NCBI GenBank assembly: GCA_010015805.1
Contig: ML978123.1
Span: 2,418,001-2,482,000, forward strand
DNA: 64,000 nt
Direction of reading: 5' to 3'
Source of the DNA: Rhizodiscina lignyota
Lineage: Eukaryota > Ascomycota > Dothideomycetes > Aulographales > Rhizodiscinaceae
Shown: piece by piece, positions 44,623 to 56,244 of the stretch
How positions within the stretch are numbered: position 1 is the stretch's first letter
Layout: every line of letters starts with the position of its first letter
Program-made: the position numbers and the translations under genes
The notes under the pieces: model-generated
Database searches by the model: none
What the model saw: the letters and a program-made list of their open reading frames with translations, nothing else
Told to the model about the DNA's origin: nothing

Positions 44623-45259
44623 AATCCTTGATGGCGAAAAGTGGTACCGGACCTTTCGAACCGGAAGAGCTTGGATATTTTACAGCGACGACTTGCACCC
44701 GTTTACACCCACGACCCGTGTCAATGCTGATGCCTACGAGAAAGTGCTCCTTTCACAGCGTTGATTTTTTACTCTGTCAGTATGTATGTCCGATCCTTTT
44801 GGGGGATTCCTTTTGTTGCTACTCTGTTCATTGTACGCATTTTGATTTGTCACACTGCACTTCAGCTGGGCATCCTGTCGAAAAGCAACGCGCTGATATT
44901 GGAGCGGGCGTCTTCACGACCGCAAGGGCTCAAGTGCTTAAGGGGGACGGACTGTTGAAAGGGGGTTTTCTCATCTGGGTTTTCGGCGCGTCTCTCAGGA
45001 TCGTTGGAAACTCGGTTCGATTCATTAAGGTTGGATACCACTTTGTACGATGCGCATTAGATACCTTTTGCTTCCTCAGGGATTACTGTACTTAAGTTTC
45101 GTATCTCAGATGGTCGACGGGAGCTTGTAAAGCGTAATGTAACATCTCATCATTGAGATTAGCTCTGAATCTTTATGTCCTCTCCGCGATGCAATCCGTG
45201 ACCCATTGAGTGCCAACAATTTCAGGGACGTGGCTTACTCTACACCAAAAGATATATTG
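44623..45259. other. 3' region of the ApsA gene and spacer
   Basis: A 155-codon frame at 44628-45095 is T-rich and Cys/Phe-heavy and looks like untranslated sequence. Possible 5' exon sequence of the next candidate (coding-like from about 45222) lies at the right end. Nothing else was recognised. Confidence 0.35.
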
Positions 45260-46053
45260 ATGAAAGCCGGAGCATGGCTATTCAAATATATCTCTACAGG
45301 TAGCGTAGCTTCTTATAATCCCTCAGAACACATCAAACAAGAGGTATATCAAATAGGAGATCTTGAAGGCATAGGCAAGCGATGGGCAACTGGATTTTGC
45401 TAACATTCTTCCTTGGAGATGGACCCGCGAGACTGGTATTTCAAACCTCACTCTTTAAAGCCTCAAACAGGGTCACATGATCAGGGCTGTGAGGAAATGC
45501 CCAAGAACACACCTGAGATCGAGAGCCTGCTTAACACGAGAGCTCTGTGGGAGGTGAAAGTCGAATGCTGGTTGTACACGCCCAGATCCCAGATCCCGGT
45601 CACTGTTCAAAGTGATGCTCGTAGTAACGTGTTACAGAGACAGCTGAACAGTTTGCATCAACTACATCTACTCCGCCAGAACCGTTTGAGGCACTGCTAG
45701 ACGATCTGCACGGCATGGAGCGTGGAGAGGATGAAGCAACCTACCAAACACAAGAGACTATAAATAATGTGATTTATGAGATTTGCAAGATCCATGAGAA
45801 TGTAACAAACAAGCTGACGATGGAGGCGCACGGATACAAGCATGAGATGAAAGGCATCATCGATCATGTTTGCTACAGCCACTATGTCAACTTCTCGGAA
45901 GAGCTATTCTGCTCGAACGAATTGATGCTCCATATGTGGTGCCAACTTCAGAGAGGACGGGGTTGTTCTGACCTAATTGATGCTCCATATGTGGTGCCAA
46001 CATCAGAGAGGAAGGGTCTGTCTGATGACGTTGATGCTGGAACCACCGAGTGA
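45260..46053 (+). CDS. candidate orphan gene with multiple exons
   Basis: Model: exons 45260-45343, 45419-45553 and 45640-46053, about 210 aa. The first intron is well supported (GTATAT donor, GCTAAC branch 16 nt before the acceptor). The second is weaker. The product contains KAGAWLFKYISTGSVASYNP, DPRDWYFKPHSLKPQTGSHD, PPEPFEALLDDLHGMERGED and a helical VIYEICKIHENVTNKLTMEA. No family is recognised. The 5' end may lie upstream, because coding-like DVAYSTPKDILM precedes the chosen ATG in frame. The 3' end is unsure: an open frame from 46053 includes ADCYSSARDFRKTDAVYAVC and could be a further exon. A 55-bp duplication alters the C-terminal part. A decaying gene is possible. Confidence 0.35.
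45921..46030. repeat. two 55-bp tandem copies
   Basis: ATTGATGCTCCATATGTGGT starts at 45921 and again at 45976, so the period is 55 bp. The second copy has diverged mainly in its second half. Since 55 is not a multiple of three, the open frame reads the two copies in different frames (LMLHMWCQ and then LIDAPYVV). Confidence 0.85.
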
Positions 46054-46644
46054 TGGTGGCGGAAGAGTTACCTTCCATGCTGTACACAGGCCTCCAGACA
46101 CAAAGCGGTCTCGAGGGAAGAGCCTGCGCCGACTGCTACAGCAGTGCTCGCGATTTCCGAAAAACCGACGCTGTGTATGCAGTTTGCCGATATTTCAAGA
46201 TTCATGATCTCGTAAAGAGGTTGATGCCCAAACGACAAATGGATAACTATAAAGTTTCCCGCCAGATCTCACGACGACACATTACCACGTTCGGGCTAGC
46301 GCCGCGCAAATCAGCCACTGACACCACCGCCGAATCTAATCAACCTCGGCACCTAGCGGCTCTAACGAACCCACACCACCATTTGCTCTATCATCCGGGG
46401 TTCGAAGAACCTCGCTTCTTCTCCCGCCTCCAAAACCACCTATTCCCTTCATCCCATTCCCAGCATTTGTGTCCTTCGCAATCAGCGTCCAATTCCACCA
46501 TCCCCGACCGCGAGACTGCCCACCATCCTAAGCATTCAGGCCCTCATCCGAACCCACCTCGGCCGTCACACTACCGCATAGACACCGCCTCGGAACGAGC
46601 GCCCATCTCATCCCCATCCCCATCACAGATCCCAATCACGCAAA
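46054..46644. other. upstream region of cytochrome b5
   Basis: This stretch holds the promoter and 5' untranslated region of the cytochrome b5 gene. A frame open from 46053 runs through it and out of frame into the b5 exon. Its first third is coding-like and its remainder is Pro/His/Ser-rich, as expected of pyrimidine-rich fungal 5' regions. Confidence 0.4.
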
Positions 46645-46975
46645 ATGTCGGAGCAGTTCAGCACCAAGGACGTCGCGTCGCACAACACGGTCGACAACGG
46701 GCTGTACATCATCATCGACGGCAACGTGTACGGGATGGCGGGCTTCGTAGACGAGCACCCGGGCGGCGCGAAGATCCTGAAGCGCGTGGGCGGCAAGGAC
46801 GCGAGCAAGCAGTTTTGGAAGGTATGTGTATTTTCTCTGTGCATAGGGGAGAGTGGCCGGTGCCAGGAAGTATACTGATTTGTGTGCGATTGCGCAGTAC
46901 CATAATGAGAACGTGCTGAAGAAGTATTCGGATCGGCTGAAGATTGGCACGGTGAAGGAGGAGGCGAAGCTGTAG
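46645..46975 (+). CDS. small soluble cytochrome b5-like protein
   Basis: Exons 46645-46821 and 46898-46975 with a 76-nt intron, 84 aa. The product begins MSEQFSTKDVASHNTVDNGL, followed by YIIIDGNVYGMAGFVDEHPGG. His38 in the HPGG loop and His61 in the KYHNENVLKKY segment are the two expected heme ligands, 23 residues apart. The protein ends soon after the heme domain with KIGTVKEEAKL; there is no C-terminal membrane anchor, so it should be soluble, unlike the ER cytochrome b5. It may donate electrons to an unknown reductase partner or bind steroid or heme as related one-domain proteins do. The start context (CACGCAAAATGTC) is good. Confidence 0.9.
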
Positions 46976-47761
46976 ATATTGAAGGGCTTGTGGGTATATA
47001 GTATAGACGGGAGATGTGGAGGCGGGTTGTGCATAGTTTGAGTTGGTGGTTTGGGCACTCGCAAGATACACACTTTGCTGGCTAGAAATCGTATTCGCGC
47101 TCTGTTTTGTTGTGTCGTCTTCGTTCACACCTGCATTAGCGACATGTATCGTGGTCAACTATAGAAGGTTGTGCATACTTTCGCGCTGCTCAGAAGACTT
47201 GCCTTGATTAGAGTTTCTGACCGACCTGTGGCAATGAATCCTACCCACACAGCGCTGCCATTGAATGGCACTGGAGAATGGAATCGCATCAGTTCAAGCC
47301 CAAGATTACAGACATGTATTGTGAAGAATTGATTGAAAGAAGGACGAGAGTCCTCATGGATACCGACTGTCTCCACTTCTGAGAGGGACAGCGGTGTGCT
47401 CCATGTTACTACTAGTACAGTACAGAAGGCCGTGAAACACGTGCAAAGCGTGTAAATCATCGCATCTAATGCCCCATGCGCCAGATTTGCAACCCCGTCC
47501 GTGCATTGATGCTGATCAAAAGAACCTGAGGCGCCGGGCTGCATGCTTCCTTGGTAGACACCGTTAAACCATACGCCGAGCTAAAAAGCAATTTTGGAGA
47601 CTTCAGAGAAAGCCGAGCAAGAAAGGAAGGTCTAGTCTCCGTTGTAGGAGGGGTTTCGGCCGCTTCTGATGCGTTGCCGATCGCTTCGGGCAAATAGCAA
47701 GGACAAACGAAAAGTGAAGATAGGCTCTCAGAAAGAGCAAGTTGACAAGAGAGCCGGAGAC
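46976..47761. other. convergent intergenic region
   Basis: It holds the 3' regions of cytochrome b5 and of the WOPR gene. Nothing coding was recognised in 786 bp. Confidence 0.4.
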
Positions 47762-49261
47762 TCAGGTTGTCGGCTTGTTGAATCTCCCATCCAGCGCCGC
47801 AATAGCCATCATATCTTGTCTGCAACTGCCCTTGTCTCCGGGTAAGTCTCTCAGTTGTGGGCCTGCAGGGCCCGATGCATGCGCACTGTTCGGACTCCTG
47901 CTATCGGCCCTGCTCACACCATTGACATTCGTCTCCCCGTTTCGCTGCTGCTCGCCAGAAGATGTAGCAGGTGGTGGTGTCTGCGGAGTGGAGTCCGAAT
48001 TGATGAGAGCACCGATGGTGGGAAGGACTTTGCCGCTCGTTGTGGCACCGTTTGGTAAGGATGCATCGCTAGAATGCGGTCGTTCCGCTGCGGTCGCAGT
48101 GTTTGAGGAGGATGGTGGAGGCGTTAGAGGCTTGCTGCCGTTGGTGAGTGGCGCAGGGATCTGGAGCGACGGAGGAGGGTGAGAAACGGTCATTTGCGGT
48201 TCGCCCATTGAAGGCGCTGGTCCGGGCGAGGGAAGATGAGATCGTGGATCGACGTTTCCGGTGTAGTAATTTGGCTGCGGGCCAGAGATGTGAGGAGACA
48301 TGGCTGATGGTAAAGGTGGTCGGCCTGGAGGTTGCTGATACATAGGGACAAGATGTTGTGGTTGATGGCCGTTCGGATATGCAGATTGCGGAGGCGGGAG
48401 ATGAGATGGGTGTGGTGGGCGATCGTTTGGAGGCATGGCATACGGATGATATCCGTATGGGTGAGGTTGGTGTGGCGAGTGCATGGGATGACTCGGGGGT
48501 GGCGGATGTGCATAATAGGCGTATTGAGGAGCTCCAACCGGACTTCCTGGCCAGCTTGCGGGAGGGTAACCTGGAGGTGGATAGCCTTGCGGGACTAAAG
48601 CATGACCATATGGCGGGGCAACGGCAATCTGCTGTGGAGCTGTCGGATATGGAGAGCCAGGCATTGGGCCTCGAGTAACGGCTGGTACATTGGTCGCCTC
48701 ATTGACCGTTGCTTCTGGGTACATGCCTTTTGCGGGGCGAATGTGTCGAAGAGTTGGGTCGTTCGATGGCTGCTTCAGCGGAGCTTGTGTTGGCTGGGAC
48801 CGCGCATAGTAGCTAATGAGGTGCAGGTGCTGACCGCTGTTGGTAGTTATGCTGAAGGACTGCTTCATTAGTCCATCAGGCTTGTAGCGGTAGCCATCTG
48901 GTCCGTCCTCTCCACTGTCGCCGTCACCCTCTCCGCTTCGCGATCCATCGTTGCTCATGCGCGAGCTGCTCTTCTTAACAGGCTGCGAGGTAGGAAAGCC
49001 ATTGCCACCACGCTTGCCCTCCATCTCGCGGTATGTTAGGAAGCTGCCAGAGACTCTTGATGCACTCCATGATTTGCCATCGGTCCATCGTCGCATGCCA
49101 GCTTCTCTCTCGTCCCACACAAACACGGAGCCCGAGCGGATCTGCTGTCGTTCTTTCTCCGACAATCTCCTCTGGACGCGAGGAAGCACGCCTAGGCGAC
49201 AAGCTTCAAAGAGTATGATTGCATCTTGAGGCGTTCGGACGTGCCCGTTGTACGTCTCCAT
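47762..49261 (-). CDS. WOPR-family transcriptional regulator (Wor1/Ryp1/Sge1-like)
   Basis: Intronless 499-aa frame from ATG 49261, with an in-frame TAG six codons upstream. The WOPR box has both halves: N-terminal METYNGHVRTPQDAIILFEA, LGVLPRVQRRLSEKERQQI, SGSVFVWDEREAGMRRWTDG and SASRVSGSFLTYREMEG; then, after a Ser/Gly linker, YRYKPDGLMKQSFSITTNSG and QHLHLISYYARSQ. The rest is a Pro/Tyr/His-rich activation-type region (PPGYPPASWPGSP). Family members bind DNA and govern morphological switching, conidiation and virulence in fungi (Wor1 in Candida, Ryp1 in Histoplasma, Sge1 in Fusarium). The box is of this type rather than the Pac2 type by its first residues. The upstream non-coding region is about 5.2 kb. 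Confidence 0.92.
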   Translation of the reverse strand: METYNGHVRTPQDAIILFEACRLGVLPRVQRRLSEKERQQIRSGSVFVWDEREAGMRRWTDGKSWSASRVSGSFLTYREMEGKRGGNGFPTSQPVKKSSSRMSNDGSRSGEGDGDSGEDGPDGYRYKPDGLMKQSFSITTNSGQHLHLISYYARSQPTQAPLKQPSNDPTLRHIRPAKGMYPEATVNEATNVPAVTRGPMPGSPYPTAPQQIAVAPPYGHALVPQGYPPPGYPPASWPGSPVGAPQYAYYAHPPPPSHPMHSPHQPHPYGYHPYAMPPNDRPPHPSHLPPPQSAYPNGHQPQHLVPMYQQPPGRPPLPSAMSPHISGPQPNYYTGNVDPRSHLPSPGPAPSMGEPQMTVSHPPPSLQIPAPLTNGSKPLTPPPSSSNTATAAERPHSSDASLPNGATTSGKVLPTIGALINSDSTPQTPPPATSSGEQQRNGETNVNGVSRADSRSPNSAHASGPAGPQLRDLPGDKGSCRQDMMAIAALDGRFNKPTT

Positions 49262-52200
49262 GTTGTACTCCAGCTACACGGTCTCGGACGCTCTTGAGCG
49301 CATATGGATTCTCGCTAATAATGAAGTGAGGCTTAAAGCCGGAGGAGATTTGAAAACACGATAGAGAGTGGATCTGCTGATGGCTCGTGTTAGTGGATGT
49401 GAGGCTAAAATCAATGTTTGACAGGGTAAGGCGTTCGTGTCTAAGCATAGCACAAAATTAAGCACAGCGCAGGGGAATTTAAGGAGGCTCGCAAAACAAA
49501 GAGTAATGTGGGGACATGGTAAGATAATCTTTTCCATGAGCGCATTGCTAAATTGGGAAGATTCGTATTCAATGGCGACTCCTGGAAAGTTGATGGAGAC
49601 ACTGACCTAGCGTGGGTGGAGAGACAAGAGGCCGAGTCAGTAAGCGCAGAACTAAAATGCGAGACGAATCGGCACTGGGCCGGCTAATGAGGAAGACAGC
49701 TTCGATGCAGATTCTCGATGGAGTGCGCAGAATTAACTTTGCGCTGTTGGCCTGATGGGAATGCGGTCATTTGAGGGCGTAGCTGGTGGTGGGTTGCACA
49801 GCTCGATAGCGCCGAGATGCGTGCGACGCAGAACGTTCGATTCGAGACTTGGATGTGGCGCCGTCGAAGTTTGGATGGACTCAGTGCGTCTGTGATGGAG
49901 AAGGTCGAGTGAGGAGAGGGCGATGGGGAGCAGGCAGAAGAGTTGCGCAGTGCGGAGGAATGCTCTTGCTTTGTAGTGCTTGGCGGCGATGGAGGGTGCT
50001 GCTTCCAAGGCTGGGTGGAGCGATCTTGTGGCGTGGCGGCTTTGGCGAGAAGTTCCGGTAGGCTAGGGAAGCTAGGGAAGGCGCACTTTATTTATTGGGC
50101 CAAGCCCAAGCTTTTTCCCTGTGCGACGCTGTCGGCTTGGGACGTCTTGCTCCCTTCAGCAGCAGATACTCTCGCTGCGGAAGCAGGAGCGAGTCCCGCG
50201 TTAGCAATGGCCGTTCCCAGGCATTCATGCGCGCGTTGCATACGGCACAAGATCTTCTCATCATCTAATCTTCCTCACCACCGTCATCGTAATCCGAATA
50301 AGCACAAGGCAGATCGTCGCGCGGCCGGGGCAGGCCAAGGGAGCAGAGCCTTGTCTTATGGCGCAGGGATGCGAACCTTACTCCCAGCGACGCCCTAAGC
50401 AGTGGAAAAGCGAGTGTTTCCATCCACGACAGACAAGCCTTTCGGCTAAGTCCATCCCCCAAGCAGGCGTGGTCCGCGCCAGCCGTGCGTTCGTCAAGTG
50501 CTGCCCCCTGGCCCACTCATCTATTTCGTGCCTGCTCTGCTTGCTGTATTCCTCATCTTCTAACGTGTCCCCATCAGGCCAATTTACGAGCATTCCATTA
50601 CCCAATCACCCCCGCCCACTCCGCCGCAGCGAGGAAGCATGGTGCCCGGCCCAGCGGTGCGCGAGCCAAGGCTGGTGGTGAGTCGCGCCTCGCACAGCAG
50701 ATGGCAATTGAGCGGCGACTAACGGCCGGCTGCCCCGCCGGAAAGCAGCGCGGTGGGCGCTCAATCGTCATGCTCGTCGCGTCCTGGGCCAGCGATTCGC
50801 TGTCGTTGCAAATGCACAGCGAGTAGCGACGACGCAGCCAAGCGTCTGGCACTGGGCGCGCCGAGAGCGGCTAGTCCCACCCGCCTGACTCGTCGCGCCT
50901 CGCAGCCCGAAGCGCTCTAGCGTGCCGATTCGCATTTTATGCTTATCTGCTCCTGGTCGCGCTTGTCCTCCAACTTTATCCTGCCTCGACAAGGCCTGCC
51001 GAAGGAGCGGTGCTGTGCTGTGCTGCTCCAACACCCTCTGCCCTGCCCTTTTGCCGTCTGTGTCGCCGCAGCAGCCCACATCCACCCTCCGTCTGCGCAA
51101 ATGAAAAGGTGTCCTCAAGCCCATTATCCGTCTTTGCAAAAGTCGCCGTCTGCTTGCTGACACGCGGCCTCCGACCTGTTCCAGCCCACGCCATCTTCTC
51201 CGCAATAACTAACTAGCAGTGCCCTAACTTAACTCTCCAAGAAGCTTAAGTGGTGCGTCGGACGGATTCCTTAGCATGTGCCCGCCGTGAGTCGTGCTGC
51301 CCACCCAGCCTTTGCGTGCCACCCCCAACTGCCGTCTGCGCGTGGCTTCAGGCACGCGAGACGCGAAGAACTGCCCTCTTCTCCAGTCTTGCAAGCGAGC
51401 CTTGTCAGAGACTCACCGGCCTGGCGGATGCATTCGCTGTATCACCTCAGCGTCCAAAAGCGGGTGCAGCAGCTGCCAAAACGTCGCAAAACACCCCAAG
51501 GCATGGCGTTTCACCGTGGTGGTGGGTGAGATTATGCTTACTTTCTGGCGGCGCGCCTAATTTGACCTCTTGTCTTGGCTTTTTCTCCTTTGCTCTGCCC
51601 CCGGCCCCTGTTCCCTGCCCGGCTCCTTGGTCCTTGGAGCACCGCTCCACGACTTTGCATGGCTTGCATCATCGATGAAGCTTTTGATCGCGTGGCAGCT
51701 TGGCATGCTTGGTGCTGCTTCTAGCCTTTGTGCGTAGAGCCAGTCGCCTTTCTTGTGCGAAGCTGGACCAGTCCCGTATAAAAGACAATAGCTGAAAAGC
51801 GTCGCATGACCATGACCTGACCCTCTGTCTGGAAACTGAACTTGGGCTGTGGAAACCCGCCGGTCAACCAAACTTTCAATGCCACCACTTCAGCCCACGC
51901 ATTTTGACAAGCGGGACTTGTCATAGGGAGGCAATCTATTATCCCGAAAAATGACTCGGAGACGGCCCGTTTAACACCGTGGCACGAGAGCAGGCTAAGG
52001 ACCCATTCAGAAATTGTCCTTTTTGTTTTCACCCATGGACCACCTGGCCAATTACCAAAGTTGGAGCTGACTCCAGTGGCGATCAGATCTGTCTCTACAC
52101 CGATTGAGCCAATAATGGCACGTACTTGCACTTTCACAAGCTAATTAATGACATACTCGAGGCTATTCCATAGCAATCGTGTGTCTAGTATTCCAGATTT

Positions 52201-54439
52201 CTCTCCATCAGGACATATGTTTCACTCAACGCTTTTCAGGCCGATTGAGAGAGGCATCCGCAGGAAATTTCCAGCCCCAGGCATTCAATCTATCTATCAC
52301 GCGATCTCATGTCCGTGGAGCGCCGTGGCCCGTCTCATACTCAAGAGCCAAGGCCGAAAAAGCATGCAGCAGGCAAAAGGGACTCGGCTTCAGCCAAATT
52401 CGCTGGTCCCTATCGCCGACGCCTCAAGGAACTGGGCAAGTGAGTTAAAGTTGGCCAAGCATTGGCTGGCCCCGAATGCATCTCGAGACGTCTACTTCTC
52501 TTGGCTGGGTTGCTTAGGGGCTCGACATCTTGGTGCCGCGGAGACAACAGCTCGCTCAATCTTCCACCAAAAATACACAGAGCAGCTGACGTTGGAGATG
52601 CTCAATCATGTGCTTGCGACATCGCAACAGTAGCCGACGTACCTCATCGTAATGCACACCCCAGTCGCACAATAATACCGAACAACATCCGATGAGAGTG
52701 CTGTTGAACTGGAAATCAAACTCCTGCTTCTCCGCATGAAGACCTTCGCGAGATCATGTCAGAGGCAATACTAATAAGCAGTACGAGACCCCAGGAGCAC
52801 TAAACAAGGGTAGTACTAGAATGCACAGAATCTACAACTCTATGCGCCACAATCACTATAAACTCGAGACCTGATGACTGTATCCCGGAAGTCCATCTCA
52901 ACGATTGTGGACGGACCTGCGGCTCCCGCGCTAAATGGTAGTTAATTAAGACCCAGCTACACGATAATCGAAGTTCGTGGGATGCCATTTTTGTTTTGTT
53001 AATTGCTGTTCTCACTAAGCCGTAGAGCTACTCGGAATTCCTCGCGAAGTAACGCAAAGGGGCAGTTGGGACACCCGAGATTCGCGACGTCAAACGTGAC
53101 ATTCGGCACCTCCGACGGTACGATTCCATTTTCATCAAGTCAGGGGACACTTTGGTCCTCTGTAAGTGGAAATCTGCAAGATCATGGTTGAATATGACTA
53201 TCCTCGTCAAGGAGATCCGCAGACGGTCACGGACAGCAAATGCGTCCCAGTACGGAGTAGTGTACCTCGCAAGTAACAACCTGGTCTCTGTATATGTAAC
53301 GCATTGGTCTCGGGCTCCCAATTGAACAATGCCACTGTATCTGACAACATCATAGACATTAAGATTGCCGTCTTTAACAATGTCTCTTTCGCACATTAGA
53401 AATCCTGCAAGGCTTGGGTACCTTGATTTGATACTTCGTCAAACTTTTCCTTATGTGTACGCATGTACTCATCCATTGCCATCCAATCCTCATTCTTCTA
53501 AAGGCCTACCCTGCTCTGATCTCCCACGATTCTGGGTTATTCCCTTATTCCGGGTTCCTAATCGTTACTTACGTCAGATTCTTATAATCTTACACGACTG
53601 CCTAACCCCAATCAGACCGCGCCTAACCGTCAAAGGCACTGTACTAGGCAAATGCAGCATTTGTATACCCCTCCACCGCTTATTATGACTGACGAAGCAT
53701 CGACAATGACTCGACGTTGGCGATCATGCCATTCCACATCGTGCTCTCGCAAACTCCACACTAGAATCAGCAGGACTCCGTAAAAGATAACTTACTAAAC
53801 GTCGCCTGAGAATCCGTTGCCATTTCTACCATGGCGAAGGCAGGTGAAACGCATCTATCCCAGCGTCTGGGGCCATGGTCTGACTCGCTTAACTTACCAT
53901 GCTTGAATTTAGAGTTACTACCGGTCAGCCAGCGGCCGCTGCAGCGGGCGCCCATACATAAGCGGAGACATTGCACTTCCGCTGAATCACACAATCCAGA
54001 TAATTGCCCCGTTCGGTAGTGGATGGACACTTTCATCCTTACTGACGATGCTGGGGAATACCTATCAAGGCCTCGCAGCTCGAACGCGCCGTTCAAGTGA
54101 CACGTCGAGAATGACACGGAGTAGTTACTAATTGTGGAAAGAGAGGCTCTTGAATTGGCCCGAGCAATGTCTCCGTATGGACGCGGTCGTCAGTTGCCCC
54201 TGGCTGTGGGGACGGGAATTTGAGAAAGATTACAAATTCGCTTGCTCCACAAGCTTTGCGAATAAGCTTTCCAGTTCCGCGACTGGTAAATCGTTATTCA
54301 TCTACTTGTGCGGAACCGGTACCAATATCCACACACATTAGTAGCTAACTCCGACAAATGCTTAGATCATATGCCATTCCAGAACGCCGTGCAGATGCGA
54401 TTTGATATCCGCCCCATTGAGTCCAAAGCAGGAAGCAAA
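49262..54439. promoter_or_regulatory. 5.2-kb upstream region of the WOPR gene
   Basis: This is the longest gene-free stretch in the window. It lies upstream of the WOPR gene and ends at the 3' end of SOF1. The left 2 kb is GC-rich and pyrimidine-rich, probably long 5' untranslated sequence; 52.6-54.3 kb is more AT-rich. Open frames are short or lack protein-like composition, the longest ATG frame being 52148-52633 (161 codons). Large complex promoters are known for Wor1-type regulators. No repeat family or RNA gene was recognised. Confidence 0.45.
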
Positions 54440-55835
54440 TCACTGCTCTGTCGCAAGAACCATCTTCTCTCTCTCCGCTCTTCTCTTGACCTTCCCCTTC
54501 TTGGAGTGCTTCCGCTCGTTCTCCTCTCTCCTCCTCAAGGCCATCAGCTCCTCCTTCTTGATTTCGCCCGCTTTCTTCACGTTCTTCGGTATGTGGCGGT
54601 GTCTGCTGATCCTGCGAATCTCAGGCATGTGACCCCACCGCTTCCTGAGCTCCTCGTCGTATTCGAGCTGCTGCCTCTGGCGCGCAGTCTTGACGCCTTG
54701 CCGTTTCGACGCCTGCGCTCGCCACAAGCGCACATTCCCGTCGTCGCTGCCGGACAGGACAAAGTCATTGTCGGGAGTCCAGGCACAGGCGAAGACGCGC
54801 TGCATGCGTTTGGTGTGATAAATGTCTCTGCTGTGGCCGCGGTCGCGGTTCCACAGGCGAATGGTGCGGTCGTAACTCGCCGTGACGAGCTCTTCGCCCG
54901 TAGGCGAGAAATCCACGTCCATGACCGCTGCGACATGGTCGCGGAGCACGTTCAGTGCACGCTTCATCTGCCGCATGTCGAATAAATAGACGTTGTGGTC
55001 TTCGCTTGCGGCGGCGAAGTTGAATGGCTCAACTGGATTCCAGGCCAGACTGTTTGTGGCGAGCGTCAGGACGGTTCGGTGTAATGGCGAGGACGTTCGA
55101 AGATCGTAGAGCACCAGTGAGCGATCCGTTCCAGCGGAAACGATAATAGATGTCTCGGACTGGTTGAAAGCGCAGTTTGTGATGGTGTCGACAGTTGTAG
55201 GCCATTGCAATGTTTGCGAGGGAGCGGAGCTTGGTCTGCTCGTGTCGTAGATGGAGATGACGCTAGATGCGACAGCGAATGACGGTAGATGCCTGTGATG
55301 TGAAATACTCGTGAAGGCGCCAGAGCCAAAGAACGTCGTGGTTGGAGCGGAATCGGAAGGTGTGTTGTATGGATCATAGAGTTTGACAGTCTTGTCGGCG
55401 GCACAAGTCAGAAGCTGCTTGTCGCGCGTCCATGCCATGCCCTTGACAACATTGTCATGCGCCTTGGTCTGCCATATCTCTTCTCTGCTGCCCAAATCCC
55501 ACACCTTTGCCACGCCGTCGCCCGAGCCGCTCGCGAAGCGCTCCAGCGACTCGGGATCCTTTGCGATGCTGTACACACCATCTACATGGCCTCTGCCGAG
55601 CTGAGCCACGAAGGGCGCAGCAAACATGCGCTCCAATTTGGTCGCATTGAGGGCGCGCGTGTATTCTCGAGCTCGCTCGAAAGGATGCAACGCCGGGTCG
55701 AGATTTCGAGGCTGGTGGGCGACGCTGGAGCCAGGTGTTTGTATAGACGACGCCGAGCGCGTCAGAGCTTTTATCTTCTGCATCGCATGTCAGTAACAAG
55801 CATAGGTCATGCAGGGATTTTGATCTGCCTACCAT
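54440..55835 (-). CDS. SOF1: WD40 SSU-processome protein Sof1/DCAF13
   Basis: 446 aa. The preferred model puts the start ATG alone in exon 55835-55833, then a 55-nt intron (GTAGGC, branch TACTGAC, GCAG), then 55777-54440. This gives the family N-terminus MKIKALTRS. Without the intron, an ATG at 55783 yields MQKIKALTRS. The product contains RNLDPALHPFERAREYTRAL and LERMFAAPFVAQLGRGHVDG, both strongly conserved in Sof1, about seven WD repeats (ASGSGDGVAKVWDLGS, VTASYDRTIRLWNRDRG, LSGSDDGNVRLWRA) and the C-terminal Sof1 domain (LRKRWGHMPEIRRISRHRHI, PKNVKKAGEIKKEEL). It binds U3 snoRNP and is needed for 18S rRNA maturation in the nucleolus. The basic tail fits nucleolar location. Confidence 0.94.
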
Positions 55836-56244
55836 TTTCTGCGGTCGAAATGCATCCTGATGCTGGCGAATCCGTCGACTGAAATTTTGGTGGAGTAAGT
55901 CTCGAAATCTTGGCATCCGTATTCCCGAGAATCAGCCGGTTGCCAGCCGGTTGCCAGGGTCTCAGGAGTCCAGTGACGCTTGTTTACGGCCAGACCTCGC
56001 GCGGTTAAGTGCGAACAACGCACCTCCGCTACGACCACCCGCACTCCACCACGACTTCAAAGCAGCATATTTAATCGCGCTCTTGTTTACTATCGCGCTT
56101 TCAAGCTGCTGTCGTGCTTTACAGCTCTCTCTTCACAACTACTCGCTTGATTGAGAGAGAATGCCACTGACATAGCTGTCGGCGCCTGCACAATCGTTTC
56201 CCAAGCACATCCACATTCCACGCGACAACAAGCAGGTCTTGACG
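55836..56244. promoter_or_regulatory. divergent intergenic region
   Basis: This 409-bp region separates SOF1 from the large coiled-coil gene and serves both starts. Nothing specific was assigned. Confidence 0.4.

Noticed and set aside
44628-45095. 155-codon frame after the ApsA gene
   Set aside because: Cys/Phe-rich, T-rich, no proper ATG context; reads like 3' untranslated sequence.
52148-52633. 161-codon ATG frame in the WOPR upstream region
   Set aside because: Length is near what chance gives in 5 kb, composition is unremarkable and no family or splice context supports it.
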